Shown in pieces: positions 1-8,449 of a DNA stretch of 33,903 nt. Each line of letters starts with the position of its first letter. Positions within the stretch are counted from its first letter, which is position 1. The stretch lies in contig ONWT01000046.1 in the NCBI GenBank assembly GCA_900321575.1, forward strand, positions 1 to 33,903. The letters run 5' to 3'. The translations under genes were made by a program, and so were the position numbers. Source of the DNA: an uncultured Lentisphaerota bacterium (lineage in GTDB: Bacteria; Verrucomicrobiota; Kiritimatiellia; RFP12; UBA1067). The notes beneath the pieces were generated by a model. That model did not search any database and had not been told where the DNA came from. It saw nothing but the letters and a program-made list of their open reading frames with translations.

Positions 1-192
1 CAGATTTTTGTGCAGCCTGCGTAGCAGGCGCTTTCGTGGTCGCGCGTAGCGCCAAACGAGTTTGAAAGCGGTTTAAGAAGTGCGAAGCAGCGTTAAGCGT
101 TAGCGGTAGCCCAACCATCGGAGTTAAATTTCGTGCGTTTACTCTTGGACATGACGCGCAAAAACGGCAATACAAGAAAGCCCCAGATTTGG
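1..192. other. Non-coding leader region with small hairpins and short repeats
   Basis: I see no convincing gene here. Two hairpins share the loop GTA: a 6-bp stem at 15-20/24-29 and a 4-bp stem at 42-45/49-52. Around 90-107 the heptamer AGCGTTA occurs twice in tandem, followed by a near copy. The mix of GCGTAGC-like words looks like an intergenic repeat element or the 3' tail of a transcript entering from the left, but no second copy exists in the window to test this. The right end leads into the ddl promoter. Confidence 0.4.
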
Positions 193-198
193 TATAAT
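190..198 (+). promoter_or_regulatory. Extended -10 promoter of ddl
   Basis: A perfect TATAAT at 193-198 is preceded by TGG, forming a TGn extended -10. I see no good -35. Only 8 bases separate the box from the ATG at 207, so transcription should begin at or within a base or two of that ATG. No Shine-Dalgarno fits between, which points to a leaderless or near-leaderless mRNA. Confidence 0.75.
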
Positions 199-206
199 AT
201 ATGCCA

Positions 207-1121
207 ATGGAAAAGATTGCAGTATTGATGGGGGGTACTTCAAGCGAGCGCGAGGTCTCTCTCGTGAGCGGCAGAAATGTCGCCAATGCGCTTGCGTCGC
301 TCGGCAAGTATGATGTGGTTCCCGTAGACCTCAAGTCCGACAGCCTCGAAGGCATGCCGGACGGTGTTTCGCGCGTCTATATCGCCCTTCACGGCGGCTG
401 GGGAGAGAACGGCGGGGTGCAGGCGGCTCTGGACGCAAGAAAGATTCCCTACACAGGGCCAGGCGCGATGTCGTCCAAGGTGGCGATGGACAAGATAAAG
501 ACGAAGATGGTCCTCGAAATGAAAGGCGTGCCCACGGCTTCATGGTCGCTCGCCTCGCCCGGCACGGAATCGTCCCCGCTGCCGCTGCCGGTCGTCGTTA
601 AGCCGCCGTGCGACGGCTCGTCTGTCGGCATCTCCAAGGTTTCGCGCGCCGAAGAATGGCAGGGCGCTCTCGACGCCGCACTCGCCGCGCAGGGCGGCAA
701 GGGCGAGGTTCTCGTCGAGGAGTTCATCCCCGGCCGCGAAATGACGGTCGGCATCATTGATGGAGAGGCCTTGCCGGTGCTGGAGATCGTCGCCAAGGGC
801 GGCTGGTACGGCTATGAAGAGAAATACAACTCCGACGAGACGCGATACCCCTTCTATGGCGAAGACAAGGCCGCGCTGATCGCGTCCTGTCCGCCCGAAA
901 AGCTGCAGAAGATCGCGCTCGAGGCCTATGGCGCGCTGGGCTGCCGCGGCGTGGCGCGTGTCGATTTCAGGGTGTCGCCAATGGGCAGGTGCTACGTGCT
1001 GGAGCTCAATACTTCCCCAGGCTTCACCCCGCACTCGCTCGTGCCGAAAGCCGGAATGAAGACGGGGCTTTCGTTTGCGGGAGTGTGCGACAAGATACTC
1101 GACAGCGCGAGGTTCGGCTGA
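207..1121 (+). CDS. ddl: D-alanine--D-alanine ligase
   Basis: ATP-grasp ligase that joins two D-alanines in the cytoplasm for the peptidoglycan stem peptide. The 304-residue length is normal for the family. Visible signatures are the N-terminal MGGTSSEREVSLVSG (residues 8-22), ALHGGWGENGGVQ (60-72), the ATP-binding strand with DGSSVGIS (136-143), EEFIPGREMTVG (171-182), and the metal/substrate region RVDF...LELNTSPG (251-272). An ATG at 201 would add two residues, but it lies two bases after the -10 box, so the ATG at 207 is preferred. The stop is one base before the ftsQ start, so ddl leads the division cluster. The usual upstream mur genes are not visible, and ddl has its own promoter. Confidence 0.95.
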   Translation: MEKIAVLMGGTSSEREVSLVSGRNVANALASLGKYDVVPVDLKSDSLEGMPDGVSRVYIALHGGWGENGGVQAALDARKIPYTGPGAMSSKVAMDKIKTKMVLEMKGVPTASWSLASPGTESSPLPLPVVVKPPCDGSSVGISKVSRAEEWQGALDAALAAQGGKGEVLVEEFIPGREMTVGIIDGEALPVLEIVAKGGWYGYEEKYNSDETRYPFYGEDKAALIASCPPEKLQKIALEAYGALGCRGVARVDFRVSPMGRCYVLELNTSPGFTPHSLVPKAGMKTGLSFAGVCDKILDSARFG

Positions 1122-1122
1122 G

Positions 1123-1944
1123 ATGAAGAAGAACAAGATCGAAAAAAACAACGGCATCAAAGGCTTCATGCTGCTGCTTGCCGCGATTCTGCCGCTTGGC
1201 GCGGCGGTCGGGCTTTTCATCGCCTATTCGCATCTGCGCGATCTCTGGCTCGAGCAGTGCGTCATCACCGACGCGGCGACGCAGGTGCAGATTTCGTCCG
1301 GCAAGCTTGTGCAGGCCGGCACGATCGCCGAAAAGTTCGGCCTTGTCAACGGTGCGAACATAGCGCTCATAGACTTTCCGGCGAAGCGGCAGGAGATGCT
1401 CGCGAAATATCCGGCGATCAGGGACATGTCGATCGAAACGATCATGCCTAACAAGGTAAACATCTCCATAATCGAGCGCGAACCGGTCGTAAGAATGAAC
1501 ATTCGCGGACAGAAAGGCGACACGGGGCGGGTCGCCGACACCGATGGCGTGGTCTTCCAGTGCCGGCGAGGGACGGGGCTTCTGCCGATAGTGCGCGAGC
1601 CGCAAATGCCGGGCACGGCGGTCGGCTCTAAGCTGTCGGGCCGCGCACTCGCCGCGCTGAGGCTCGTCGAAACGTGCCGCAGGCCCGATTTGCAGGAGTT
1701 GGGCATTCTGGAGGTCGACACTTCGAAAGAGGATTTTCTCTGCGCAACATTGAGCGACTATTCGAAGGCGAAGATAGCGTGGAGCGGGATGGACGATCCG
1801 GACGCGTCGCAGAACGCCGATCTGCTCGCCACGCTCACCAATCTGCGCGACGCCATAAAAAGCAATGTCGGCACGGGCGTGACCACGTGGAACGCCACCT
1901 CGACAGAATTCATCTACGCCGACACTAAGGAGAAGATACAATGA
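1123..1944 (+). CDS. ftsQ: Cell division protein FtsQ (divergent)
   Basis: Bitopic divisome protein that links the FtsA/FtsZ ring to septal wall synthesis through FtsB/FtsL. The 273-residue protein has a short basic cytoplasmic N-terminus rich in Lys/Asn, one membrane segment at about residues 14-36, and a POTRA-like region. In that region the pattern of a glycine-asparagine turn, an arginine helix, a proline-bearing strand and IIEREPVVRM (about residue 115) matches FtsQ. Sequence similarity elsewhere is weak, so the call rests on POTRA pattern, topology and position between ddl and ftsA. GAGG about 10 bases upstream of ATG 1123 can act as the ribosome site. The end overlaps ftsA by four bases (ATGA). 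Confidence 0.85.
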   Translation: MKKNKIEKNNGIKGFMLLLAAILPLGAAVGLFIAYSHLRDLWLEQCVITDAATQVQISSGKLVQAGTIAEKFGLVNGANIALIDFPAKRQEMLAKYPAIRDMSIETIMPNKVNISIIEREPVVRMNIRGQKGDTGRVADTDGVVFQCRRGTGLLPIVREPQMPGTAVGSKLSGRALAALRLVETCRRPDLQELGILEVDTSKEDFLCATLSDYSKAKIAWSGMDDPDASQNADLLATLTNLRDAIKSNVGTGVTTWNATSTEFIYADTKEKIQ

Positions 1945-3146
1945 GCGACATTTACGCCGCTATCGAAATCGGCACGACGCGAACCCTGCTAGCGGTCGGC
2001 GAAGAGAACCCCAACGGACGGCTGACCGTCACGTGCCACGCCGAGATTCCGTCCACAGGCGTGAGGAAAAGCCAGATTCTCGACATAAACCAGGCGACGC
2101 AGTCCATCAAAGGCGTGCTGCACTCGATCGAAAAGAAGCAGGCGGAGTCAGGTACGGACATAACGATCGGCAACGCCTTTCTCGTGGTCTCGGGCCAGCA
2201 CATACGGGCGGACAGCTTTTCGCGTCCCGTGCCGGTCGACGGGCGCGTCACCGACGACGACATAAACGAGGTCGTCGAGCAGTCCAGGATGATGGGGCTG
2301 GCGAAAGACCGCGAACTGCTCGATATCGTCGAACAGGACTACTGCCTCGACAGCCTCAGCGGAATCGCCGCGCCCAAAGGGATGGCCGGCAGAATGCTCA
2401 AGCTGAACACCCTTCACATCCACGCCGACAGAAACCGCATCGACGACGCCAGAACGGCGGCGAACGGCGCGCGGCTCGAAATTCGCGAACCACTTTTCGC
2501 GGCCACATGCGCCGCCGAAGCCGTTCTCGAAGAGCACGAGCGCAAAAACGGCGTGCTTGTAGTCGATCTCGGCGGAGGCTCCACGAGCTATGCGGCGTAT
2601 TCCGACGGCTATCTCGTCACGACAGGCGTAATCGGCGTGGGCGGCGACCATGTGACGAACGATATCGCGCATGCCTTCCAGACGACCCAATCCCAGGCCG
2701 AGGCGCTGAAGACAAACGAAGCGGCCGCGGTCATCGGCAAGACAGACGCCGAAAACGGGCGGGTGAAGATTCAGGGCTCGTCGGCCCTCATGGACTCCCG
2801 CACGATTTCGCGCCGCGCGCTCGATACCGTAGTGAACGCGAGATTGAGGGAACTCTTTTCCATAATAAGGGACACCCTCGAAAGCCAGGACCTTCTCCAC
2901 CGCCTTCACGCAGGAATCGTCCTTACAGGCGGCGGCTCGGCCATGCGCGAGATAACCACGCTTGTGCAGCGCGAAATGGGGACGAATGTCAGGATCGGCC
3001 GCCCGACGGGCATAGACGGACTTGAAAACGAACCGAACCCCGCGTCGTTCGCGGCCATTGCAGGCGCCCTGATATACGCCTGCCACACCAATGCGCCGAA
3101 ACCGCTGTTCGGTCTCGACAAACTATTCGGAGGCTTCTTCAAATGA
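1941..3146 (+). CDS. ftsA: Cell division protein FtsA
   Basis: Actin-fold ATPase that tethers FtsZ filaments to the inner membrane and recruits the divisome. The 401-residue protein shows the phosphate-1 strand (AIEIGTTRT, residues 7-15), a 1C-type insert, the phosphate-2 strand VVDLGGGSTSYAAY (about 207-220) and the adenosine loop VLTGGGSAMREI (about 325-336). It ends in an amphipathic tail with alternating Phe/Leu/Gly and Lys (last ~14 residues), the usual membrane-targeting helix. AAGGAG at 1927-1932 lies 8 bases before the ATG. The gene overlaps ftsQ and ftsZ by ATGA at both ends, so translation of the three is probably coupled. Confidence 0.95.
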   Translation: MSDIYAAIEIGTTRTLLAVGEENPNGRLTVTCHAEIPSTGVRKSQILDINQATQSIKGVLHSIEKKQAESGTDITIGNAFLVVSGQHIRADSFSRPVPVDGRVTDDDINEVVEQSRMMGLAKDRELLDIVEQDYCLDSLSGIAAPKGMAGRMLKLNTLHIHADRNRIDDARTAANGARLEIREPLFAATCAAEAVLEEHERKNGVLVVDLGGGSTSYAAYSDGYLVTTGVIGVGGDHVTNDIAHAFQTTQSQAEALKTNEAAAVIGKTDAENGRVKIQGSSALMDSRTISRRALDTVVNARLRELFSIIRDTLESQDLLHRLHAGIVLTGGGSAMREITTLVQREMGTNVRIGRPTGIDGLENEPNPASFAAIAGALIYACHTNAPKPLFGLDKLFGGFFK

Positions 3147-4267
3147 ACGAATGCACCTCTAGCATGCTTTTGATCGGCATCGGCTCTTCAGGCTGCTCCA
3201 TAGCGCACAAAATCGCCTCGTCGTTCGAGGGCGGCATACGCCATGTCTTGGCCGACACCGACGCGAGATCGGGCGAGGGCGGCGAGCCATTCGTGCTTAT
3301 CGGCGGCGACCGCCTCGGCGGCAACGGCGCGGGGGGCGACATGGTGGCGGCGAGACTCGCGGCCGAAGATTCGATCGGTTCACTCGACACGCTGCTCGAA
3401 GGCGTGAGGCTCGCGGTGATCGTGACGGCCCTCGGCGGCGGCACGGGCAGCGGCGCCACCCTTGAAGCCGTGAAGCGGCTGCGCGAACACGGCATACCGA
3501 GTTGCGTCTTCGCGACCACTCCGTTCGCCTTCGAGGGCGAAGACCGCCAGCGCAACGCGCGAGGGGTGATGACGATGATCGAAGAGTCCGCCAATGCGTG
3601 CTTCTTCATGCAGCTCGACAAGCTTGTGGGCGACGCCGACCAGCAAATGGGCGGCGCGATGCGCAAGGCGATAGAGACGGTGTCCGCCGGAGTGACGCTT
3701 TTCTGGAACCTTGTCGCCAAGCCTGGCTACATCAAGCTCGACACCGAACGAATACGCCATATCATAGCCGGTTCCGGCAGAGGACGTTTCGCGACAATCA
3801 CCGTCGAAGGCGAAGACCGCGCGCAGAAGGCCGTCGAAGAGCTTTGCAAGGCGCCCCTTCTGCTGACGGCTTCCGGTCCCGTGCGGGCGATGCTTTGCGG
3901 CGTTCTCGCCGGTGACGACCTGAGGCTCGCCGAAATCGGACTGATCGCTGATGAACTGCACAGGTTTTTCGGCGAACAGGCCTCGTTCTCGCTGGCCACG
4001 GTAAACGACGAAGCCACCTTCTCGGGGCGGCTAGCGGTAGTGCTGATGCTGTTCGAGTCGGACGCACGCGACGCTGACGGCGATGAAGAGAGCGACGAAA
4101 CCGGCAAGGCCAGCGACGCCGCGCGACGCCGCCGCAAACAGAAAGCGATATTGGGAACAGCTCCGACGGGACGGGGAAGGTTCAACAACTCCGAGTCCAC
4201 GATATGGAACGGCGAGGATCTGGACGTACCGACATTCGTAAGAAGGAACATCAACCTTGATTTCTGA
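3143..4267 (+). CDS. ftsZ: Cell division protein FtsZ, divergent, with atypical T7 loop
   Basis: Tubulin-family GTPase expected to form the division ring. The 374-residue protein keeps the T2-like ADTDAR (37-42), the tubulin signature GGGTGSGA (98-105), the ribose/T5 region TTPFAFEGEDR (125-135), an acidic/basic spacer (about 306-333), and a C-terminal FtsA-binding peptide, LDVPTFVRR (360-368). Two key loops are altered. The glycine-rich T1 loop reads GIGSSGCS (12-19), and the T7 synergy loop reads IKLDTER (197-203) where typical FtsZ has NxDFAD, so the Asn and the second Asp are lost and only D200 remains. GGAGG at 3130-3134 precedes the ATG by 8 bases. Position and tail make FtsZ secure; catalytic competence is uncertain. 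Confidence 0.92.
   Translation: MNECTSSMLLIGIGSSGCSIAHKIASSFEGGIRHVLADTDARSGEGGEPFVLIGGDRLGGNGAGGDMVAARLAAEDSIGSLDTLLEGVRLAVIVTALGGGTGSGATLEAVKRLREHGIPSCVFATTPFAFEGEDRQRNARGVMTMIEESANACFFMQLDKLVGDADQQMGGAMRKAIETVSAGVTLFWNLVAKPGYIKLDTERIRHIIAGSGRGRFATITVEGEDRAQKAVEELCKAPLLLTASGPVRAMLCGVLAGDDLRLAEIGLIADELHRFFGEQASFSLATVNDEATFSGRLAVVLMLFESDARDADGDEESDETGKASDAARRRRKQKAILGTAPTGRGRFNNSESTIWNGEDLDVPTFVRRNINLDF
4243..4247 (+). promoter_or_regulatory. Shine-Dalgarno deciding the mutL TTG start
   Basis: AAGGA inside the 3' end of ftsZ lies 9 bases before the TTG at 4257. No ATG or GTG is available near the conserved MutL N-terminus, so this site supports initiation at TTG within ftsZ. Confidence 0.65.
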
Positions 4268-6041
4268 CCGCGACGGGCATATACGGGTATTGCCTCTCCA
4301 TGTGGCGAACAAAATCGCCGCTGGCGAGGTAGTCGAGCGCCCTGCCTCGGTCGCCAAGGAACTGGTCGAAAACGCCATCGACGCGGGCGCGAAGAAGATT
4401 TCGATATCCATCGTGCAGGGTGGGCGAAAGCTTGTGGCCGTCCAGGACGACGGTTGCGGAATGAGCAGGGAGGATGCTGTGCTTTCGCTCGAACGGCAGG
4501 CCACGTCGAAAATACGCGATGTAGGCGACATCGAGCAGATAGATACGCTCGGCTTCCGCGGCGAGGCGATTCCGTCCATAGCGGCGGTATCGCGCTTCAC
4601 GCTTACGACACGCCGCCACGACAGCGACGAGGGCACGCGAATACAGGTCAATGCGGGCAACCTCGCCGAAGTTTGCGTCGCCGGCTGTCCGCCGGGCACC
4701 ATAGTTGAAGTTCGGGACCTGTTCTGCAACGTCCCTGCGCGGCGAAAGTTTCTCAAGGCGTTCGCGACCGAAGAAAACCACGTCAAGCAGATCTTCACCG
4801 TGCACGCTTTGGCCCATCCGGATATCGGCTTCTCCCTCAGCGTGGACGGACGCGAACTCTATCGTCTGGCCCCTGCCGCAGACGCCGCCGAACGCATACG
4901 CGAATTGCTCGGGGCGGATGCGGCCGACAATATGCTGCCGATCTCTTTCGATGGCGCAGTCAAGGTATCCGGCTTCATCGAAAGGCCCAACCTGTCCACC
5001 CCGACACGCCGCGACCAGTACATATTCGTCAACGGCCGGCCGGCAAGCGCGCCTTCGATCGCATACGCCATAAAAGAGGCCTTCCCGAAGCGGCAGGCGG
5101 ACACGAAACCCGCAGCGGTCATTTTCTTGCGCGTCCCGCCGGATCAGGTCGACGTGAACGTCCACCCCACCAAGCGCGAAGTAAGATTCAGGGACAACAC
5201 ATCCGTCAAGAACGCCTTGGCGACAGCCATAGGCAACGCTCTCGCAAGCGGGCTGTCCGCTTTGCCCGCGAAGGAGCAGCAGCCCGGCCAGGCCGCGCCT
5301 ATGGCGCAAAAGGCTTTTGCGGCCCGCGAAACCACGCCGCCAAAGGCCGCGCCAACTGCGATGGAATACGCGGCGCCGCCACAAAAGCGGCCGGAAACGC
5401 CGCCTCTGCCCGAACCGGCCGCAGTCGCGGTGGACCTGCCTCTGGCTGCGGCGGAGAACGATTCGCGCGCGAAGCCGTGGGCGTGGTTCCACTACTTGGC
5501 GACCACGGCCTCTGGCTATCTGCTGATCGAGACCGACGCGGGAGTCGTGACGATAAACCCCCATGCCGCGCGCGAGCGTATCGCGTTCGAGCAGCTGAAG
5601 GTCAAAGGCGTTTCGCAAAGCCTTCTCATACCCGAGACGGTGCAGCTTTCGCCGCCGGATTTCGCCCGCCTCAACTCGGCTTTGCCTATAGTCGAGTCTA
5701 TGGGCTTCAAGCTTGAGCCGTTTGGCCGCGACACATTCAAGATAGAAGCGATACCCCAACTGATCGACGGGCTGTCCCCCACCGCCGTGATCACGACAAT
5801 CGCAAAAGATCTTGCCGATGGCGCGACCCGGCGAATCGGCGAGCGATGGCGCGAGAATCTTGTGGCCAAATCGGTCGCGAAATCGTTTGCCGGAATGTCT
5901 CTCACGCTTACGGAAGAAGGCGCCACAAGGCTCGTAGAGGAACTCGCCTCCTGCACGATGCCTTACGTTTGTCCACGCGGCAAGCCAACGATGATCTTCA
6001 CCTCCACGCGAGAGCTGAACCGCAAATTCGCCAAAGACTGA
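4257..6041 (+). CDS. mutL: DNA mismatch repair protein MutL with substituted endonuclease motif
   Basis: GHKL ATPase that couples MutS mismatch recognition to strand removal. The 594-residue protein has an intact N-terminal ATPase: VANKIAAGEVVERPASV (16-32), ELVENAIDAG (35-44), DDGCGM (64-69), GFRGEA (99-104) and NVHPTKREVRF (301-311). An Ala/Pro-rich linker (about 335-405) leads to a C-terminal dimerisation domain. In methyl-independent MutL that domain carries DQHA(X)2E(X)4E and CPHGRP. Here the first reads NPHAARERIAFE (434-445) and the second CPRGKP (572-577), so the catalytic Asp is Asn and the Gln is Pro. The start is TTG and overlaps ftsZ by 11 bases. Placement behind ftsZ implies co-transcription with division genes. 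Confidence 0.95.
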   Translation: MISDRDGHIRVLPLHVANKIAAGEVVERPASVAKELVENAIDAGAKKISISIVQGGRKLVAVQDDGCGMSREDAVLSLERQATSKIRDVGDIEQIDTLGFRGEAIPSIAAVSRFTLTTRRHDSDEGTRIQVNAGNLAEVCVAGCPPGTIVEVRDLFCNVPARRKFLKAFATEENHVKQIFTVHALAHPDIGFSLSVDGRELYRLAPAADAAERIRELLGADAADNMLPISFDGAVKVSGFIERPNLSTPTRRDQYIFVNGRPASAPSIAYAIKEAFPKRQADTKPAAVIFLRVPPDQVDVNVHPTKREVRFRDNTSVKNALATAIGNALASGLSALPAKEQQPGQAAPMAQKAFAARETTPPKAAPTAMEYAAPPQKRPETPPLPEPAAVAVDLPLAAAENDSRAKPWAWFHYLATTASGYLLIETDAGVVTINPHAARERIAFEQLKVKGVSQSLLIPETVQLSPPDFARLNSALPIVESMGFKLEPFGRDTFKIEAIPQLIDGLSPTAVITTIAKDLADGATRRIGERWRENLVAKSVAKSFAGMSLTLTEEGATRLVEELASCTMPYVCPRGKPTMIFTSTRELNRKFAKD

Positions 6042-6089
6042 TCTGGCGCAATCTGTCCGCCGGCGTCATCGGAGGCTTTGAGAGTTCCT
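6042..6089. other. Convergent intergenic gap between mutL and gspF-like gene
   Basis: These 48 bases separate two converging genes. I see a short CGCCGGCG palindrome but no hairpin followed by a T-run in either direction, so no intrinsic terminator can be called. Confidence 0.4.
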
Positions 6090-7274
6090 TTACCCGATCG
6101 ACGACGAAACCTTGAAGACGGCCATGAGAATCGCGACCGCCACAAAGCCCACGGCGATCGCTATGGCGACGATCAGAATAGGCTCGAGAGCGTTCGTGAA
6201 CGCCGTTATGTTGCGATCCATATCTTTCTGGTAGCGCCGGCCTATATGCTCGAGCGAGCCTGCCATGTCGCCAGCCTGTTCGCCTACGGCAAGCATATCC
6301 GTCATCAGCCTCGGGAAAGCGCCCGATGACGCCAGCGGACCCGAAATGCTCGTTCCGTCGGCAACGCGTTTTCTCGCCGTAGAGAGTGCGGCGGCGATCA
6401 CCGCGTTGCCGCAAGTCTCTTCGGCTATCTTGAGCGCTTGCAGCACATTGACGCCGTTCACGAGCAATGTCTTCAAAGTGTAGGCCAAAGACGCGTATGC
6501 GCCACACGCGACGATACCCTTCACAAGCGGCATTTTAAGCTTCCAGCCATCGATCTTCAACCGTCCCGAAGGCGTTTTGCGCCACTTGTTGAACCAAAGC
6601 GCAAACACGGCCGCGCCAATGGCCATCAGCCAGCCGTAATGTATCAGCCCGTTGCTCATGCCGATCAATATCTGGGTGGGTAACGGCAGCGAAGCGCCCA
6701 TGCTGTCGAACACCTTCTGGAACTGCGGTATTATCCACACGAGCGCGCCGATCATGGCCAAGACGCCGAAACAAAGCACGATCACCGGATAGCTGAGCGC
6801 ACTCTTGATCTTGCCGCGCATGTTGTCGTAGCGCTCGTAATGGTCTACCAGGCGCCTCAACACCTCGACCATCGCCCCCGAAGCCTCTCCCGCGCGGATC
6901 ATGTTGGCGTAAAGCGGCTCGAACGTCTTTGGGTGATGTGCGCACGCATCGGAGAAATTCTCGCCGCGCACGATTCTGTCGCAGAGATCTTGGCAGACAT
7001 AGCGCTGGGCGCTGTTCTCCTCGCCTTGTCCGGCAAGCGCCTTGAGGGCCTGCCCCAAAGTCATTCCTGCCTCTATGAGGTCGGCGAGTTCAGAAGTGAA
7101 CAGCAGAACTTCGACGTTTTTCATCGAAGTGCGGCCCTTCGAGCCGCCGATCTGCATATTCCATATCGAGCCGGTCGGCGCAGGCTTGCCGCTCTGCGCA
7201 ACAGGCGCCGCAGCATCGGGCGCGGCAACGCTCTTTGCTGCGTTTTTGACCGTGCTCTTTCTCGCGTAGCCCAT
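6090..7274 (-). CDS. Type II secretion / type IV pilus inner-membrane platform protein (GspF/PilC family)
   Basis: Polytopic inner-membrane protein that forms the assembly platform for pseudopilin or pilin polymerisation with its ATPase. The 394-residue protein begins with an Ala/Pro/Lys-rich cytoplasmic tail (about 1-50). Two homologous GspF domains follow, recognised by FTSELADLIEAGMTLGQALK (about 60-79) and a second copy around TLKTLLVNGVNVLQALKIAE. Membrane segments lie after KIKSALSYPVIV, around WLMAIGAAVFALWF, and at the C-terminus (ILIVAIAIAVGFVAVAI). The start ATG shares one base with the serA stop (TAATG) and has no clear Shine-Dalgarno, suggesting translational coupling. No other secretion gene is present here, so the specific system is unknown. 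Confidence 0.88.
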   Translation of the reverse strand: MGYARKSTVKNAAKSVAAPDAAAPVAQSGKPAPTGSIWNMQIGGSKGRTSMKNVEVLLFTSELADLIEAGMTLGQALKALAGQGEENSAQRYVCQDLCDRIVRGENFSDACAHHPKTFEPLYANMIRAGEASGAMVEVLRRLVDHYERYDNMRGKIKSALSYPVIVLCFGVLAMIGALVWIIPQFQKVFDSMGASLPLPTQILIGMSNGLIHYGWLMAIGAAVFALWFNKWRKTPSGRLKIDGWKLKMPLVKGIVACGAYASLAYTLKTLLVNGVNVLQALKIAEETCGNAVIAAALSTARKRVADGTSISGPLASSGAFPRLMTDMLAVGEQAGDMAGSLEHIGRRYQKDMDRNITAFTNALEPILIVAIAIAVGFVAVAILMAVFKVSSSIG

Positions 7275-8440
7275 TACTTGATTACGCGAACCTTCAGCAC
7301 CGCATCGCTGGATTCGAGCGCTTTCACCACGTCGGCAGGCACGGGAGAGTCGGTATCTATAAGCGTATACGCAAAATCGCCGCGGCTCTTGTTCGCGATC
7401 GCGTCGATGTTGACGTTCGCATTTCCGAGTATCGACGTGAACGTGCCGATCATATTGGCGACATTCTTGTGGCAAACCGATATTCGCCCGGGCTTCGACG
7501 CGACTCCGAGGGAACATGCGGGATAATTCACGGAGTTCGCTATATTGCCGTTCTCCAGGAAATCGCGCATTTCCTTGACAGCCATGACCGCGCAATTGTC
7601 TTCGGCCTCTTCGGTGGACGCGCCGAGATGGGGTATGACTACGCACCCCTTCTTGCCCGCAGTGACTTCGTTGGGGAAATCGCTCACATAGCGTCTGACC
7701 TTGCCGGACTCCAGCGCAGCGATGACATCCGCCTCGTTGACGAGGGCGTCACGCGCCGCGTTGACGATTATCACGCCGTTCTTCATCATCGCGATGGTCT
7801 CGGCGTTGATCATGCCTTTCGTGGACTCAAGGGCGGGAACATGTATCGTGATTATGTCGCAGGCGCCGTAAATCGACTCTACGTTCTTGCAATGGTGCAC
7901 GGCGTGGTCGAGCTGCCAGGCGGCGTCCACGGAGAGGTACGGATCGTATCCGTAAACCTCCATCCCCAGCGCTATTGCGATATTGGCGACCCTCTGCCCG
8001 ATAGCGCCAAGCCCGATGACGCCAAGCTTCTTGCCCTGGATTTCGGTGCCGGCGAACGCTTTCTTGGCCTTCTCCGCCGTCTTTGCGATCGCCGGATCTC
8101 CCGCATTGGCCTTTACCCACTCGATGCCGCCGACTATATCGCGGCTCGCAAGGAGCATGGCGGCGATGACGAGCTCTTTGACGCCGTTCGCATTCGCGCC
8201 GGGGGTGTTGAACACCACAATGCCGCGCTTGGCGTATTCGGCGTGGGGTATGTTGTTCACGCCCGCGCCAGCTCGCGCAACTGCGAGCAACCTTGGCCCG
8301 GCCTCCATGTCGGCCATCTTGGCCGAACGCACGAAAGCCACATCGGCCTGCGCGAAGTCTTCGGTGCGCTCATAGCCGTCGTCCAGATTCCTGAGCCCGA
8401 CTTCAGCTATGGGATTCAGACAGCAATACTTGAATTTCAT
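7274..8440 (-). CDS. serA: D-3-phosphoglycerate dehydrogenase (short, ACT-domain form)
   Basis: NAD-dependent oxidation of 3-phosphoglycerate, the first step of serine synthesis. In the 388-residue protein the Rossmann motif is GVIGLGAIGQRV (140-151). The 2-hydroxyacid dehydrogenase triad is visible as Arg230 (NAARDALVNE), Glu258 (FPNEV) and His271 (PHLGAST). Residues about 318-388 form a single ACT domain, the usual serine-sensing module, so feedback inhibition is plausible. Length and layout fit the short SerA type of clostridia and Bacteroides rather than the long form with an extra domain. It follows purH by 9 bases with no good Shine-Dalgarno. Confidence 0.93.
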   Translation of the reverse strand: MKFKYCCLNPIAEVGLRNLDDGYERTEDFAQADVAFVRSAKMADMEAGPRLLAVARAGAGVNNIPHAEYAKRGIVVFNTPGANANGVKELVIAAMLLASRDIVGGIEWVKANAGDPAIAKTAEKAKKAFAGTEIQGKKLGVIGLGAIGQRVANIAIALGMEVYGYDPYLSVDAAWQLDHAVHHCKNVESIYGACDIITIHVPALESTKGMINAETIAMMKNGVIIVNAARDALVNEADVIAALESGKVRRYVSDFPNEVTAGKKGCVVIPHLGASTEEAEDNCAVMAVKEMRDFLENGNIANSVNYPACSLGVASKPGRISVCHKNVANMIGTFTSILGNANVNIDAIANKSRGDFAYTLIDTDSPVPADVVKALESSDAVLKVRVIK

Positions 8441-8449
8441 GGCGATACA

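Noticed and set aside
92-128. integron attC-like cores (GTTAAGC, GCCCAAC, GTTAAAT)
   Set aside because: The words fit the loose consensus, but spacing and order do not give a foldable attC, and there is no integrase or cassette nearby.
201-206. ATG at 201 as the ddl start
   Set aside because: It is two bases after the -10 box and could not be on a transcript made from it; the ATG at 207 fits the family N-terminus.
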